DNA of 64,000 bases from Monosiga brevicollis MX1. Taxonomy: Eukaryota > Opisthokonta > Choanoflagellata > Craspedida > Salpingoecidae. Position 1 is the first letter of the stretch. Every line of letters begins with the position of its first letter. Made by a program: the position numbers and the translations under genes. Where the stretch lies: the NCBI RefSeq assembly GCF_000002865.3, contig NW_001865054.1, positions 567,450 through 631,449 on the forward strand, given 5' to 3'. Shown here piece by piece: positions 1 through 11,526 of the stretch. The notes below the pieces were generated by a model. The model searched no databases, was not told where the DNA came from, and worked only from the letters and a program-made list of their open reading frames with translations.

Positions 1-3000
1 TGCTGCCGGTCTGTTCCTGCTTCGTGCAAGCCGTGCTCCCATCCTTGTTAGGCTCGTCTTTTGAATCTAGCCATGCCATCTCACGGATTCTTTGCCCTCT
101 TTGATGGTTAGACCGTTCGTGGTATGATCACATGCAGATCTTTGGCTTGGCAGCCAGCGTGGCGGACGGACTTGTCTACAATGCTTATCGATACATGGAT
201 GGTGCTGCCCTTGAACGCCTTCATGTGAGAGCAATATCGAGCTTGTGACCTCTTCGCATGGTCTGCCCCTCTAATTTCAGCTGCTGGGCCCGACAGGATC
301 TTGTCTTGAATAGTGCAGGCTTGGTGCTGCAGGCCAAACTGGCAGCCCAGGAGGGGCACGTTTCACGAGTCTTGGAAGGACAGACGCAGCCCAGCCTTTT
401 CCTGTCCATTCAAGGTGTGGGGCGCCAACTAGCTCAGATGCACTTTAATCTCAGTTGGGATGCCCGACAGGTATGGCAGCACGACTGCGCATCGTGTGGT
501 CCTGTGCTCATTTGCGCCTTCTTCCAAGCCACTCCTATTCTGACGTAAACACTTCCGTGCACTGCGTGTGGTATCGATTGCCTCTTAGTGGGAGCAAAAC
601 GCCATGCCGGGAGCCGTAGACCCCATTGCGCACCTCCTCGATGGCCTTCATCTCCTAATTATGGCCGAGGCTGTGGCGGGTGCTGATAATCAAGCGTTAC
701 TGGATGGTGCGAGCAAGGTTCCAGTTGGTCTTGCATTGTGTCATGCGGTCTTGTTTGCTCACGAAACATTCTTGCAGGCTCGGAGCACGATGCACACGCG
801 CCAACCTTCCGAGAGCAGCTGGCAAAGCTACGTCAAGCGCTCTATTTTAAACCTGAGCGTGCACTCCAAGGCCCAGAACTCGTGGCACGCTTGCGCAACT
901 TTGTTCAGGCAAGCTCACGTCTGATGCTGCCCCTTATTCAATACGTCCAAGCTCGCATTGGCCAGCCGCATCTGGCAGCCATCTGTTGCCGATTCATCTG
1001 ACTCATGGCATTGTACCTATTGTGCTTGTGCGCAACTCACAGGCAGCCCAGGAGGGACAGGCAGTCGTGTCAGCCACCAAAGAAGCCGCCACCGCCATGC
1101 GGTTGCATCGGCAAGCTCAAGCCATCCGGTCCTCTTTACAGGTGCGTTAAGAAACAGCTGAATGCTTCAGACTGCATTGGCCATCCCGTGTTGTGGTCAA
1201 ACGAGTGACATGATGGCTTCTCAGCATGGCTGACATAATCCACTGGGGATGTCTTTTTCCGGGCCGGCTTACTCATATCGCTCATGTGCAGGCCTATCAA
1301 TTTGTTGTCGAACAATTTCTGCCAGTCTGTGAAGCAGATTTTACAGCACAGATGAGCATGGCGCAGGCGCGGGCCCTTAATTTATTCAACCTCCAAGCTG
1401 CCAACTCCAGTGACACCGCTGTTCGTCTCAGATATTTCGGAACTCGTGCTCGATGCAGTTGAAGACATTGTGCTTACCACCTTGTTGCGCCGGTTCCCTT
1501 TTCTTTCCCAAGGAATTGGAGAGACGACTGCAAGAAGCAGCGACCCAGGCCAACACACTGCGCCCATTGCGCCTGGAGGTGCAATATCGTCAAGTTCCGG
1601 GCTCTCACTGTTTGTTTTTGGCGTCGTTGACTCACGTAGTGTACCCACTCGACCGCAGGCCTCGGCTCGCTCTCGTTTGGATGCAGCTGTGGCCGAGTTT
1701 GTCGCCATGGCCGCCCGTGCCAATGCGTCCAGCACCAAAGAGCTGAAGAAAGATTTGCAAGCGCACCTTGAGCAAGGTATGTGCTCAGTACAGTTTGGCC
1801 TTGTCCCACTTTCTCGAGTTTTGTTTCGTGTATCAGGAGCCCTGGCTAATGCCAATTTGCTCGTGGACCCGCAGTGCTTCGCAACTCGCTGAGACCGACT
1901 GCGGAGCAATGTGTTGCTCACAATGATACAACGGCAAAGTACCTGCTGAACAATGCCACTTCGGTGTGTGTCATGCACCGGTCTTGTCTCCCTCGACGCA
2001 CAGACATGCACGGAAAGAACCTCATCTTGTAAATACGTGCTTGTGAATGTGCAGGTCTGCCAGGGCGCTATCAGCCAGCGTGCGCTTGAGCTGACCACCG
2101 GGCTAGCGACTGCCATGCGCCAAAGCTTAGCTGAGGCCTTTTCAGCGTTTCGCGACTGCCTCTCTGCGCAGACCTCTGGCCCACGCGACTTGTCGTCTGT
2201 TGGGTTTGCTCGACGCAATGCCACATGTTTTGCGCCCTTCACATCTTTGGCGGCCAAGGCAGAGCACATGTGCGCTGACGGGGATTTGCCCGAGGAAGTA
2301 CGTTTGCGGGCCATTTTTAATGTCCGTCCTGCAATGCAGTCATTCACTTTCATTTTTTCTTTTGCTTTCGGCATCGCTTTTTTGCGACCAACCATGTGCT
2401 TCGGGCCGACTGGGATAGGATTTTATTTTATTTCAAACGTACGTCCAGGAACATGCCCAGTCTGTGGTAGGCGAGCAGCAACACCTTTTACAAGAGCTGC
2501 TGACCAAGGCCAGCCATGAGATTCTTGATACCCACACGGTCAGATCTTTGCGTCATCGACTTGACACGATTTACAGCTCGCTTGGAGCATCTCGTATGTC
2601 CAACAACGCCTTTCTCCCTGCGTGCCAGTTGGTCTCAACCATTATTGTGGTGCTTTGTTATGCATAGCTTGCTGTCATCACGGAGCCCATGACTCCCCGC
2701 AAGGCGTCGGCAGTTGAGCAGCAATACCGAGAGGCGATTGAACAAGCCTTGGGTGCATCTCTTCTGGCCGATTACCACGATGAGGCGATTGCACTTGAGG
2801 TAAAACTAGTCGCACATGGCATGAGCTGGAGCAGATCTGTCTGGTGTCTTAAGCACCGCCTTCTTCTGGCTGCTAGGTGCGTGCTTCTGTGCGAGACATT
2901 GTGGAAAACCGCGTCGAAGCGATGCGTGAACTTAATGCGGCCTTGATTGAGTCGAAGATCAATCAGCCGCTGACCGTGGTTGTTCAGGTTGGTCGTGTCG

Positions 3001-3723
3001 TAGTGCTCGACTCGTACCAATCTATGCCGTCTATTTGCCACCCTTCTGATGCATGGGCATGCATGCACATGTGTGCACCTGCATGAATGAATGCGAGCGA
3101 CAGAGCTTGAGCGAGACAACGGAGCCGCTCCAGGAAATGACCCACGTCTTTCGGCAGCTTTGGCTTCGGTACGTTCAGAACGAGGCTACACTGCGCAGAG
3201 AGCGCCGGCGTGCAGAGTAGCTCACGATACATGGCCGGTGTGACATAGACCCGAGCTTGTGCGTCGGTTGGGCCAGCATCTGGAGACGGTGACTGAAGAT
3301 GCTCAAGAACGGGAGGCTTTTGTCATGGAGTTTCTGCGCACCAACCCGACCGTGCAAGCGGCCCAGTCTCAGGCGGCTCAGGTATGTTGTGCTTGAAACA
3401 GGGTTCACACGTTGGGCTTCTTTTGTGCTGTTGCGGAAGCCAGTCCTTTTTTACTTGTGGGCTCAAGCAACGTGTATGGTGACTTGCCACAGGAGTTTGT
3501 ACTGGCCATCGCGCTGGTCGTTTTCACAGTCTTGGTGGTGACGACCGTGTCATATATGCTATTGCATCACGAAGAGGACGCTGAGCCACGTCATGGTCGG
3601 TCAGCACTGGTTCTTGGCGCAAAGGCAAACAACCAAACCCCAGAAACCGACGACTCGGTCTCAGACCAAAACAAAGCGTCATGGAGCTTGCGCTCGCAGT
3701 CACCGGCAGCACCGACGCCTTAA
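1..3723 (+). CDS. GBP/atlastin-like large GTPase with C-terminal membrane anchor (3' part)
   Basis: This is a partial gene; the GTPase core with the nucleotide-binding motifs lies before the window. An exon at about 132-230 reads FGLAASVADGLVYNAYRYMD, resembling the GBP-family segment LSSxxVYNxxGxIDExALxxL at the end of the GTP-binding domain. An exon at about 786-907 contains ALQGPELVARL, like the start of the GBP helical domain (NGPxLxxLV). Further exons (about 1291-1410, 1515-1580, 1654-1774, 2055-2200, 2452-2592, 2677-2800, 2878-2987, 3119-3220, 3255-3380) are Glu/Gln/Arg/Ala-rich helices. The last exon begins near 3490 with about 22 hydrophobic residues (3499-3563), followed by a 50-residue Ser/Thr-rich tail. 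Animal GBPs end in a CaaX box and atlastins have a two-pass hairpin; one C-terminal span is different. The family call rests on short motifs; the helical, tail-anchored nature is directly visible. Confidence 0.55.
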
Positions 3724-4048
3724 AATATCCGCTGAAAGAATTCACCTTCTGTGTTTGAAATCTATTGTGATAGAGGGCTCGTAGAGTGTCTTTGTTGATT
3801 CTTTCATTGGTTTTGAATTGTTCATATAGACAGGCTTGTCCAGGTTGGCATGTGAAGTCGCAGGGAGGCCACGCGACTGGGTTGCATGAAAGAATATGAT
3901 ACACCTTTCAGTCTAGCACACTAGTCGAGGTCAAGGCACACAAAAGGCTCATCTTTGCCACCTTCTTCATCAGAACATGGTTGAGCTGAGGCCATCTACA
4001 CGATGGCTGTCCACGTCCATACATCGTAATGGGAGCCTTTGGGCGATA
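3724..4048. other. Gap between converging genes
   Basis: This stretch separates the stop codon of the GTPase gene (+) from that of the asparaginase gene (-), so it holds both 3' untranslated regions. I see no gene, repeat or canonical AATAAA signal in it. Confidence 0.6.
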
Positions 4049-7000
4049 CTAAGAGCGCGGTCCCTTTGCTGAAGACTTGCGTTGGCCGAGCTCGGTATGT
4101 TGGACAAGGGTCATGTTTGGCTCAGACTGACGGCGGGTCAGTACGCGGCGTGGAGCAGTGGGGCTGGGTGAGTTGCTAATGGAGCGTGTCGGTGATGGCG
4201 AGTTGCGACACAGGTGACGCATAATCTTGGTCCGGCGGGTTGTCAGCTCGTGCAGCTCTGAGCCAGACACGCCACTTGATTCACCCGTTGGCGCCGCAAG
4301 CGCGGCAAATTTGGCAATCAGGTCGGCCGCCTCTTCATGCCCCGCTTCCACGGCCAGGGAGTATGGAGTGTTGTTATCGTTATCAAACAGCGTGGTTCGA
4401 GCCCCCGACTGGCAGAACAGTTCGATGAGATCCTGCGCTCACCATGAACCCAACCAACAGGCATCATGTGAGACGCCAAAGCGCGAGAGACACGGCCACA
4501 ACCCAGAAGCTCCCCCGCATACCATATTTCCAATAGAGGCGGCGACATGGAGTGGAGTGCGGCCGTAGTAATCAGGTACATTTACGTCGGCACCAGCCGC
4601 AAGCCACAAGTGAACCGTGTTGGGTTTCTATGTCGTGTCGTGTCCAACATGAAACATTGCATCATTCAGGTCCGTGGTGAGAGATGTTTTTCAAGTGGGC
4701 TGGTAGGAAAAAAAAATCATCCTATCTCTCCTGCGCGCTCTCCTCCACACATGCACAAAACATGCACAAAACATGCACAACATTTGCAAAAAAAACAAAA
4801 CAAAAAAACAAACAAACAAGCAAACAAACAAACAAAAACAAGTGCAATTTTTAAAAGAACATGGCGGGGCACGTACGCCGACAACAGCCGATGCCAGACA
4901 AGCGGCCAGCTCATAGGAAGGCAGGCCGAGGTGAGCCCCAGCCTGGCGCAGCAGCTGCAATTGCCCATCAAAGAGGTAGTATGGTTAAACTGCTGCACGG
5001 AATAGCCGCAAAAGGCCTGGGTGGAGCGTTTGAGACGCCATCATCTTCAGGCTGCGCCGGCTCTGGGTGGTAAGCATACCTCAATGATTTCCAGTTGCTG
5101 GGCTTGCACAGCATCGCGCAACGGTGTCCAATTAAATCTGCAAGCGGGCCAAGGGCACATTGAGCCTGTGAGCAGTTGTCCGGATTTTGTATGTCAAACT
5201 ACTCTTCAGGGTGACATCGTATTGAGGCATCTGCTGATCGAAGTGAGTACCTATCCTTGGCATGCACGTAGGCGCCTGCACGCAAGAGAAAATCGACCAC
5301 ACCACGGTGGCCATTGGAACTGGCCAGGTGCAGCGGGGTACGTCCATCATAATCGCTACTGTTGCAATCCAGTCCTTCATCCTGAAGCGGGTCGTGCGAT
5401 CAAGGACAATGGTTAGCGCACGTGGCTTAATGGTTGAATCACTTTGTTTCCCGCCTCCCTGGCGGGGGTGAGAGTTGAAGCCAGTTTGTCACCCACATGA
5501 AGCTCCTTGAGCCAGACCAAATCACCGCGATTGGCAGCTGTGCACATGAGGAGTGGCTGCAGAGCCGTGCGAATCTGCTCGTATTCTTCGTTGGCCCTAC
5601 AGACATAGTGGGCGAGACAATTAAGGAAAAAGGATGGTGACAATCTCGAAGACGCAAGGTCGGGCAAGAAACAACCAAAGCGCAGTGAGATCCCTGCGTT
5701 GGAATCACGGACCTACCCCATAGCTCCGGCAATGGACCGCAAAAACGCATTCCCTTTGGCTCGGGCGTCGCGAGTGGGCGTCCCTGCCGTTGTCAGCTGC
5801 CAGCGGCGGATGTTTAAGGACCAAAGGCGTGCATGGCGCATGAACAAGAGGCTGCATCATCCTGGGTTGGGATTTCATTGCAAGCTTGACAGTTGACGTA
5901 CCTCTCCTCGGAGGTTGCGAATCAAGAGGCTCCGAGCTTGGTCTGGTGCCACGTTCTGTCGTCATTGAGCACGGTAGTTTATGTTAGCAGCACGAAGATG
6001 ATTGTGAGCCAGGGCATGGACCATTTTGGTCGGTCGGCAACACTGACCAAGCCAATGACATATGCGAGCTTGGTCAGCGCACATTCAGGTGTCATGTCCG
6101 CCCCGGGTAGGATGCCGGTTTCGTACAGCATGCGTCCAGTCCTAACACGCGCACATTACGGGACACAAGTGTGCACACAGAAGCAGATCAAAGACTGAGT
6201 AATTTGGTGGAAAATTTGCTATTTTTGATATGACCACGATGGGGGACAAACTTGTATGAGTCTGTGACGTTGCCGTGAATGCACTGTGTGCAGTTGATGA
6301 TGAGGCAGCCTCGCGCCGTAGCCTCGCGAAAGGGCTCAAACAACTCAGGCCGGTCGTCGGGTGCATTGCCGGCACCATAGGTCTGAAGAACGGCACCTAA
6401 CAACGAAACAGGTTTGTGAACAAAACATCATGCACCCACGTATACGTCCATGGCAGGGGAAGCAGTAAACGTATAGTGCAAAATCTACAAGAGCTGGCTG
6501 GTTGTGAAGAAATTTACCTCGCATGGGTGGGGCCAAGAACGCACGAAGAGCCTGTGCCGTGATGCCGGGAAAAATTCTACGCAGTAGCACACATGTTCAA
6601 GGTTAGACAGACAGTCATCCATCGCAACAGGACGCGATCAGCAAATCAAGACCTACCGAATGACGCAGACATTGGGGTCCAAAGCCCCCGACACGCGAAA
6701 GCGCTCAATCTCCGTCGGACGATGAATGAGCTCGCGGCGTTCAATCACACCTACACCAAAAGCAGATTGATTGATACGCGAGCACATCAGGAGAGGAAGC
6801 ACACCAGGAGAGGAAGCACACCAGGAGAGGAAGCACACCAGGAGAGGAAGCACATAAGGCGACAAACGGAAAGACGAACCAGCACCCAGCTCCATGAGTG
6901 GAGGATAGTTTGGGGACTTGAAAGCATCAAAACTGAAGGCGGTCATCTGAGGGCATGATTCTTAGGTCAGGCCCGGGGTCCAAAAGGAAGACAATTACTA

Positions 7001-8302
7001 AAACTGCACAAGAGCTCTGACCTTGGTCGTTCGGTTGCCGCGATACAAGCGGTCGCTGAAGTAGATGGTTACCTAGGCAAACAGGCTGAAGGCTAAGATT
7101 TGACGTTGAATGACACAATCCGCCTGACATCCCAGCATACTTGGAAGCATTTCAAAAAGCGGATACCTCTGGAATGACAAAGCAACCGGCCACGGAGAGT
7201 GCGCCGCTGAAGTTGGCGATTCCATCTGAATTCATGGCTTCCAGCGGCAGCTGACACACGATTGGGGGGCATGATGGTAATTTCTGGTGAGCTGTGGTGC
7301 GAAGGCTCTTAGCCAATCATGAATAGGGCGAAACAAGGTACCTGGGCACCGGTGATGACAACGCTCTTGCCCAAGTTTTCCAGCATAAAGGAGAGCGCGG
7401 ATGCTAAGCAACGCGGTTCAGCAGCAGGTGAGGGCGTAGCCGGAGTCGGACGGCCCAGAGCATCGGTGCGGGGTGGCATTGGCAGACAACTGGCCCTGGG
7501 CGCAGTACCTGTGTACGTCATCGTATCAGTGCCATGAATGATGAGAAAGCCGTCGTATTTGTCATAGAAGCGGCAGATATCATCGGCGATGCGCGACCAG
7601 GATCGCATGTCCTGTGGGCGTACGTTTTGAAGCCAAAAACTTGAGCAAACAGTTTTGCTGGAATGGTATACCCAAAAAAAGGGAACATGCGCGGGATGGT
7701 GGTGGTGGTGGTGGTGGTGGTGTTGAATATAGGGGACTATACTGACCATGCAGCTCGAGTCGAGCAAAGGGGCGTACTCGAGAAATTCATAGTAGATGCG
7801 TCGATGCATTTGTGGTGTAAGGCGCAGCACAGGGGTGACGCAACCTGTAAGGAAAATGGCATCAAGATCAGGGTGGCATGGTCATGAAAAATCAGGTGCT
7901 GCCCTGGAGAATGGGATCAGCTTTCAGGTGCGTCGCCGTTGATGAGAGCATGCCCGGGCCAAATGCGACACGCGCACACCTGTGTCGTGGCTTTGTTGCA
8001 AGTGGTGCAGGGCGTATGACTTGTCATTGAGAATACTGAGGTCACGGACAATGCTGGCCAAGAAGCCAGGGATGGGAATATAGCCTGGAAGAAGCCAGGG
8101 ACACAGGCCAAGACTGGTTAAGGGCGAAAACCGTGGCAAAGAGGACCCTCGGGCACGTGCATACTGAACGGGGGAAGCTTTGAAACAAACCATGCTCTGA
8201 ATCCTTCATGCCAATGGTGCCTCCCGTGTTGATGACGAGGACGCGCGACACCACCTCAGTGCGCGCTTGACTGTCAAGATTCCCAAGCGCACACCATGGC
8301 AA
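4049..8302 (-). CDS. ASPG: Type I L-asparaginase with C-terminal ankyrin repeats (ASPG-like)
   Basis: The enzyme should hydrolyse L-asparagine to aspartate and ammonia in the cytosol; the mammalian homologue also has lysophospholipase activity. The first catalytic threonine lies in NTGGTIGM (about 8213-8236) and the second in HGTDTM (about 7517-7540), followed by LSFMLENLGKSVVITGAQVP near 7340-7400. Later exons carry FKSPNYPPLMELG (near 6910), a stretch ending DPNVCVIR (near 6660), RAFLAPPMRG (near 6520-6550) and INCTQCIHGNVTDSY (near 6260-6300), in the order of human ASPG. Ankyrin units follow: DGRTPLHLASSNGH (about 5300-5345), DYYGRTPLHVAASIGN (about 4530-4580) and NNTPYSLAVEAGHEEAADLI (about 4310-4370), then a Ser/Pro-rich tail. 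The 8302 boundary is the 5' limit of the exon holding the first motif; it has no ATG there, so a short upstream exon in 8303-8640 probably supplies the start. Confidence 0.85.
4783..4846. repeat. A-rich (CAAA)n tract in an asparaginase intron
   Basis: A simple A-rich tract with repeated CAAA units, read as T/G-rich on the gene's sense strand. It lies between ankyrin-coding exons of the asparaginase gene. Confidence 0.8.
6788..6856. repeat. 17-bp minisatellite, four copies, in an asparaginase intron
   Basis: The unit CAGGAGAGGAAGCACAC is repeated head to tail about four times with almost no variation; the last copy drifts. It sits in the intron between the exon encoding FKSPNYPPLMELG and the exon beginning near GVIERRELIHRP, so it does not change the protein. 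Confidence 0.85.
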
Positions 8303-8882
8303 GGCGTGAGAAGAACGGCCGAGGCAGCCAAGCTAATCATTTCAACTTAAGGAGGTTTCTCCATTGTCCGCAATGTGTGTTGGTTGCACGCATGCCACAT
8401 GTGCTTGGCAGCATTGACATCCGCATCGCCATATCAATCAGCATTGGGAAACGCATGCACCGAGTCGTGCAGCTGCACATCGTACAGCCACGGCCGTGCG
8501 GTGCGCGCTGCCCCACGGTACCCAGGAGCCGTTTGTTGGTTGATATCACTCCACTCGGAACAACAAGCGAATCCCATCGCCATTCACTGCACTGAACCAT
8601 GAAAACGCCCCGGTCCCCTTTCATCTGCCATGTCACCCCTTGGCACTGATCTGGTTTACCTTGCTGCAGCCGCGGCCGCGGCGGTCACCGCATTGGCCTC
8701 ATCTTCAAACGCGCTGCCGGCGCTGTTCGGCGGAGAGAGCTGCTCGGCGAGTTGCGACATCACTCCAGACAACGAAGGCAGTCAGAGCAAACAAAAAAAA
8801 TACCGTTTGTCAGATTATTTTTGCAATCTGAGGGAGCGACCAGGACTCGATCCTGAAAACGGCCCGGCCCAAACGCAGCGCC

Positions 8883-9333
8883 ATGAGCTTGCCCAGCATG
8901 TCGTTTCAGGTCAAGGTATGTGCTTGTAGCAGGAAATACTGGGGGCCCTTCAAGCGCTTGCTGATCAGTGCTTGTCGATGCCGGTGGTCCTTTTTTGGGG
9001 GGCGGTGCGAGTGCGTAGAGCCTGGCTTGTATGACAGTGAGCCCGCCGGATTCAAGCAATCGCTTTGCCGAAGCCACCTCCATTGCCGTAGCCCACTGCC
9101 ATGTGCGAAACGTATCTGGTGTATGACACACACCCTGCTGGCCGAGGGATTGGCCCGTTTCCACCCACACCGCTCATGTGACTGTGTGCTGACTTGTGCA
9201 GAGGAATCGGCCACGAACAGCTAATGTGTTGCTCTCCATCTCGGAGCACGGCTTTGTCGTGCGTCTCGACCCGTCTTGCGTCTGGGCTACTTTGCATCGC
9301 CAGTTTGGGTGATGTGATGTGATGTGATGTGAT

Positions 9334-9377
<44 letters not shown>

Positions 9378-10910
9378 CAAAGTCGTGACCATGTTTTCAA
9401 CGGGTGGTGCATAGGTTGAAGACGAGCGCACGCAATTGCGCCAGCAATACGATTTGTGGCGCATCCCCTACTTCCGGGTGAGCTTCCTGATGCTCGGTAA
9501 GCATAGTGACCAGGTGCTTCAGGCTATTCTAACACGCAATGTGCACGAATACGTGCGCCCATTTCCACCAGGTCGACGACCCGTCTCTCTTCACCTTCCT
9601 CTGGCCCATGCGAGATGCCAACACATTTGAATGCCACGTCTTTCGCTGCGCNNNNNNNNNNNNNNNNNNNNNNNNNNNNNNNNNNNNNNNNNNNNNNNNN
9701 NCAAGGTACCGGCAACTTTAACAAGCGCTCAAAAGAGGAAGGAGAAGCAATAGGGTGCTTCCTGAGTGACATGACTCCCACCGACATGGGAACGGGGGAT
9801 AAACTTTTCGGTTCGAGTCGCATCACTGCTCATGCCGTGTTGGCACACCTTTCCAGGCACAAGCGACGTCTATCTGCGATCAGACGTACCGGGTGGCGTC
9901 CATAATGGCGAAACGGCGCCCCCCCTCAGTCAGAGGGCAGTCCATGTCCGCCAACCCACGTCGATCTACGGGGGCGCATGGGCAGCGCGTGCAACGCGCT
10001 CAACCAACTCGCACCAACTCCGCTGCGCTGATTGATCTACCACCATCGAATCCCTTCTCAACCTCGCCGAGAGTCAGCCCATCACCGACGCCCAGCATAC
10101 CTGCAGCCCCGGCCTCGCCCGCCAGTAGCATCGGTGCGATCTGCAAAATTTGCCTATTCAGCTGGTGGTTTTTGCTGTGCATTGCGCGGGCGTCACTTCA
10201 TTCGTGTGATGGACATGTGGCAACTAGCAGGCGAATCCCTTGGACCTCGCCAGGCGGTAGAGCCACTTGCAGCGACGGAGATTTGTGACGACACGGGTCT
10301 CCCCCTGGCGTCAGGCTCGGGCCCTCGACTCTCTTCCGCCACCTCGACACACTCCGTCAATTCTGCGGGCAGTGCTAAGAGCGGCGGGCCAGATAAATCG
10401 CCTGTGCAACGGTGTGTTCTGAGACACGCCAAATCAAGATACTTTCACCGCTGGATCCAAGCCACGGCTGCCCGAATCTCACTCACGCATCTTCTCCATT
10501 TATGGAATTGGTCTACTTCGGAAACGAATCATCTGTGTTTGCGCAGGCGCAAGGGCTTTTTCACTCGTCAATCCACGCGGTCCATGCGCTCTTCGGGTAG
10601 CGAGAGCACCGGCACGGTATCACGACGACGCTTCTTGCGAAGTGGACGCCAGCGGGCCAATACGCGCGTCAGTGAGCCTTGATGACTTGGGGGCTGCCTT
10701 TCGCATCTGTCATGAGGGTTCTCCTTCTATTCTCACTCTCGTGCTACCTCCACCCCGGGAACATGCAGGGGGACGACCTTGATCTGCTTCGCGCAGAGCC
10801 CGTCGTGCCCAGCTTTGAACTGATGTTAGGATACACCTGCTTTGTTTGCGATGCCACCTATCCTCAGCCTGTCATGGTCTGTCATGAATGCGGCAGTCAG
10901 GTAAGCTTGC

Positions 10911-10942
<32 letters not shown>

Positions 10943-11163
10943 GCCTGTCTGTCTGCCTGTCTGTCTGTCTGTTTCTCTATTTTTTTTTTTTCATGGCTTC
11001 GCAATTTGCGGCTGGCTGGCATGAGCATGCTTGTTGAGGCGTGCTTTTGGGCGTACTTTGGTCGGTTGTATTTCCCCGCCTCGCTTGCGTCGCGATGCTC
11101 TCATTGACCTGGTCTGCCCCTCAAGATTATGGACGTCCTGGCCTTGGAGCCCGCAGTCGCTTA
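8883..11163 (+). CDS. PTB/PID-domain protein with C-terminal four-cysteine motif
   Basis: A likely phosphotyrosine-signalling adaptor. Exon 1 (8883-8915) starts at ATG and ends at a strong donor (AAG|GTATGT). Exon 2 from 9202 gives ANVLLSISEHGFVVRLDPSC, the first strands of a PTB domain. Exon 3 (9415-9477) gives QYDLWRIPYFR and the next FTFLWPMRDANTFECHVFRC, the usual order RIPYxxxD...LFxFI...CHVF. The 50-N gap (9652-9701) follows at once. After it, AQATSICDQTYRV fits the closing helix. A Ser/Pro/Arg-rich low-complexity region (about 9920-10680) comes next, then GYTCFVCDATYPQPVMVCHE (about 10828-10887), a CxxC...CxxC knuckle, and a short last exon ending VLALEPAVA and a stop near 11163. Frame between exons 2 and 3 is kept only if exon 2 ends at the weak donor after DPSC. 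The PTB call is firm, exact exons less so. Confidence 0.7.
9311..9372. repeat. (GATGT)n followed by (GT)n in a PTB-gene intron
   Basis: Five GATGT units run into about 17 GT units, beginning at the GGGTGATG that could serve as the exon 2 donor. The repeat therefore supplies several overlapping GT dinucleotides at the exon edge. Confidence 0.85.
9652..9701. other. Assembly gap, 50 N
   Basis: Fifty unresolved bases fall directly after the codons for CHVFRC, inside the PTB domain of the flanking gene. The true size of the gap is unknown. Confidence 1.
10912..10972. repeat. (CTGT)n tetranucleotide repeat in a PTB-gene intron
   Basis: About 15 CTGT units with two CTGC interruptions start roughly ten bases after the donor of the zinc-knuckle exon. 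Confidence 0.9.
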
Positions 11164-11526
11164 AGGGCCACCCAAGAGCCAAGAGCCAGAAAACGTCTGA
11201 CATTTGGCTGACGATCATTTTTTTTACCATCTTGTTGAAAAGGTCTTTTTTGTATAGTTTTGAGAGCGAATAATAGAGTTTAAATGGTTGAAGCTTCCAT
11301 TCTTCTTGGCAACGTCGTTCCCGTCCGTTCGCTGCATCATTTTCGCCTTGCCGATCAATCCCTCTTCTCAAGCTCGCTGGCATCCAGCTCTGGACCGCGC
11401 TTCAAGGCTTCAGCTTGACATTCATTCCGTTGCGTCTTCCGTCCTTTTTTTGCCGAGTCTGGCCTGCTTTGCTGCTATTGAGGTGTTCCTTTGCACGACG
11501 CATCTGCACTCTACGCTGCCGGCGCC
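11164..11526. other. Spacer upstream of the p28 gene
   Basis: Holds the 3' end of the PTB gene and the promoter and 5' untranslated region of the p28 gene in the same orientation. I see no open gene, repeat or clear TATA box. Confidence 0.5.

Noticed and set aside
1382-2395. 337-residue open frame on the minus strand
   Set aside because: It lies opposite helical exons of the GTPase gene, which have a consistent set of splice sites, and its own translation is Arg/Ser-rich with no family match.
6788-6856. CRISPR-like direct repeats
   Set aside because: The 17-bp units are contiguous with no spacers, and the context is a eukaryotic intron.
8337-8636. 99-residue minus-strand frame as the asparaginase first exon
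   Set aside because: It is in the right place but shares no similarity with ASPG N-termini and no clear donor joins it to the NTGGTIGM exon; the true first exon stays open.
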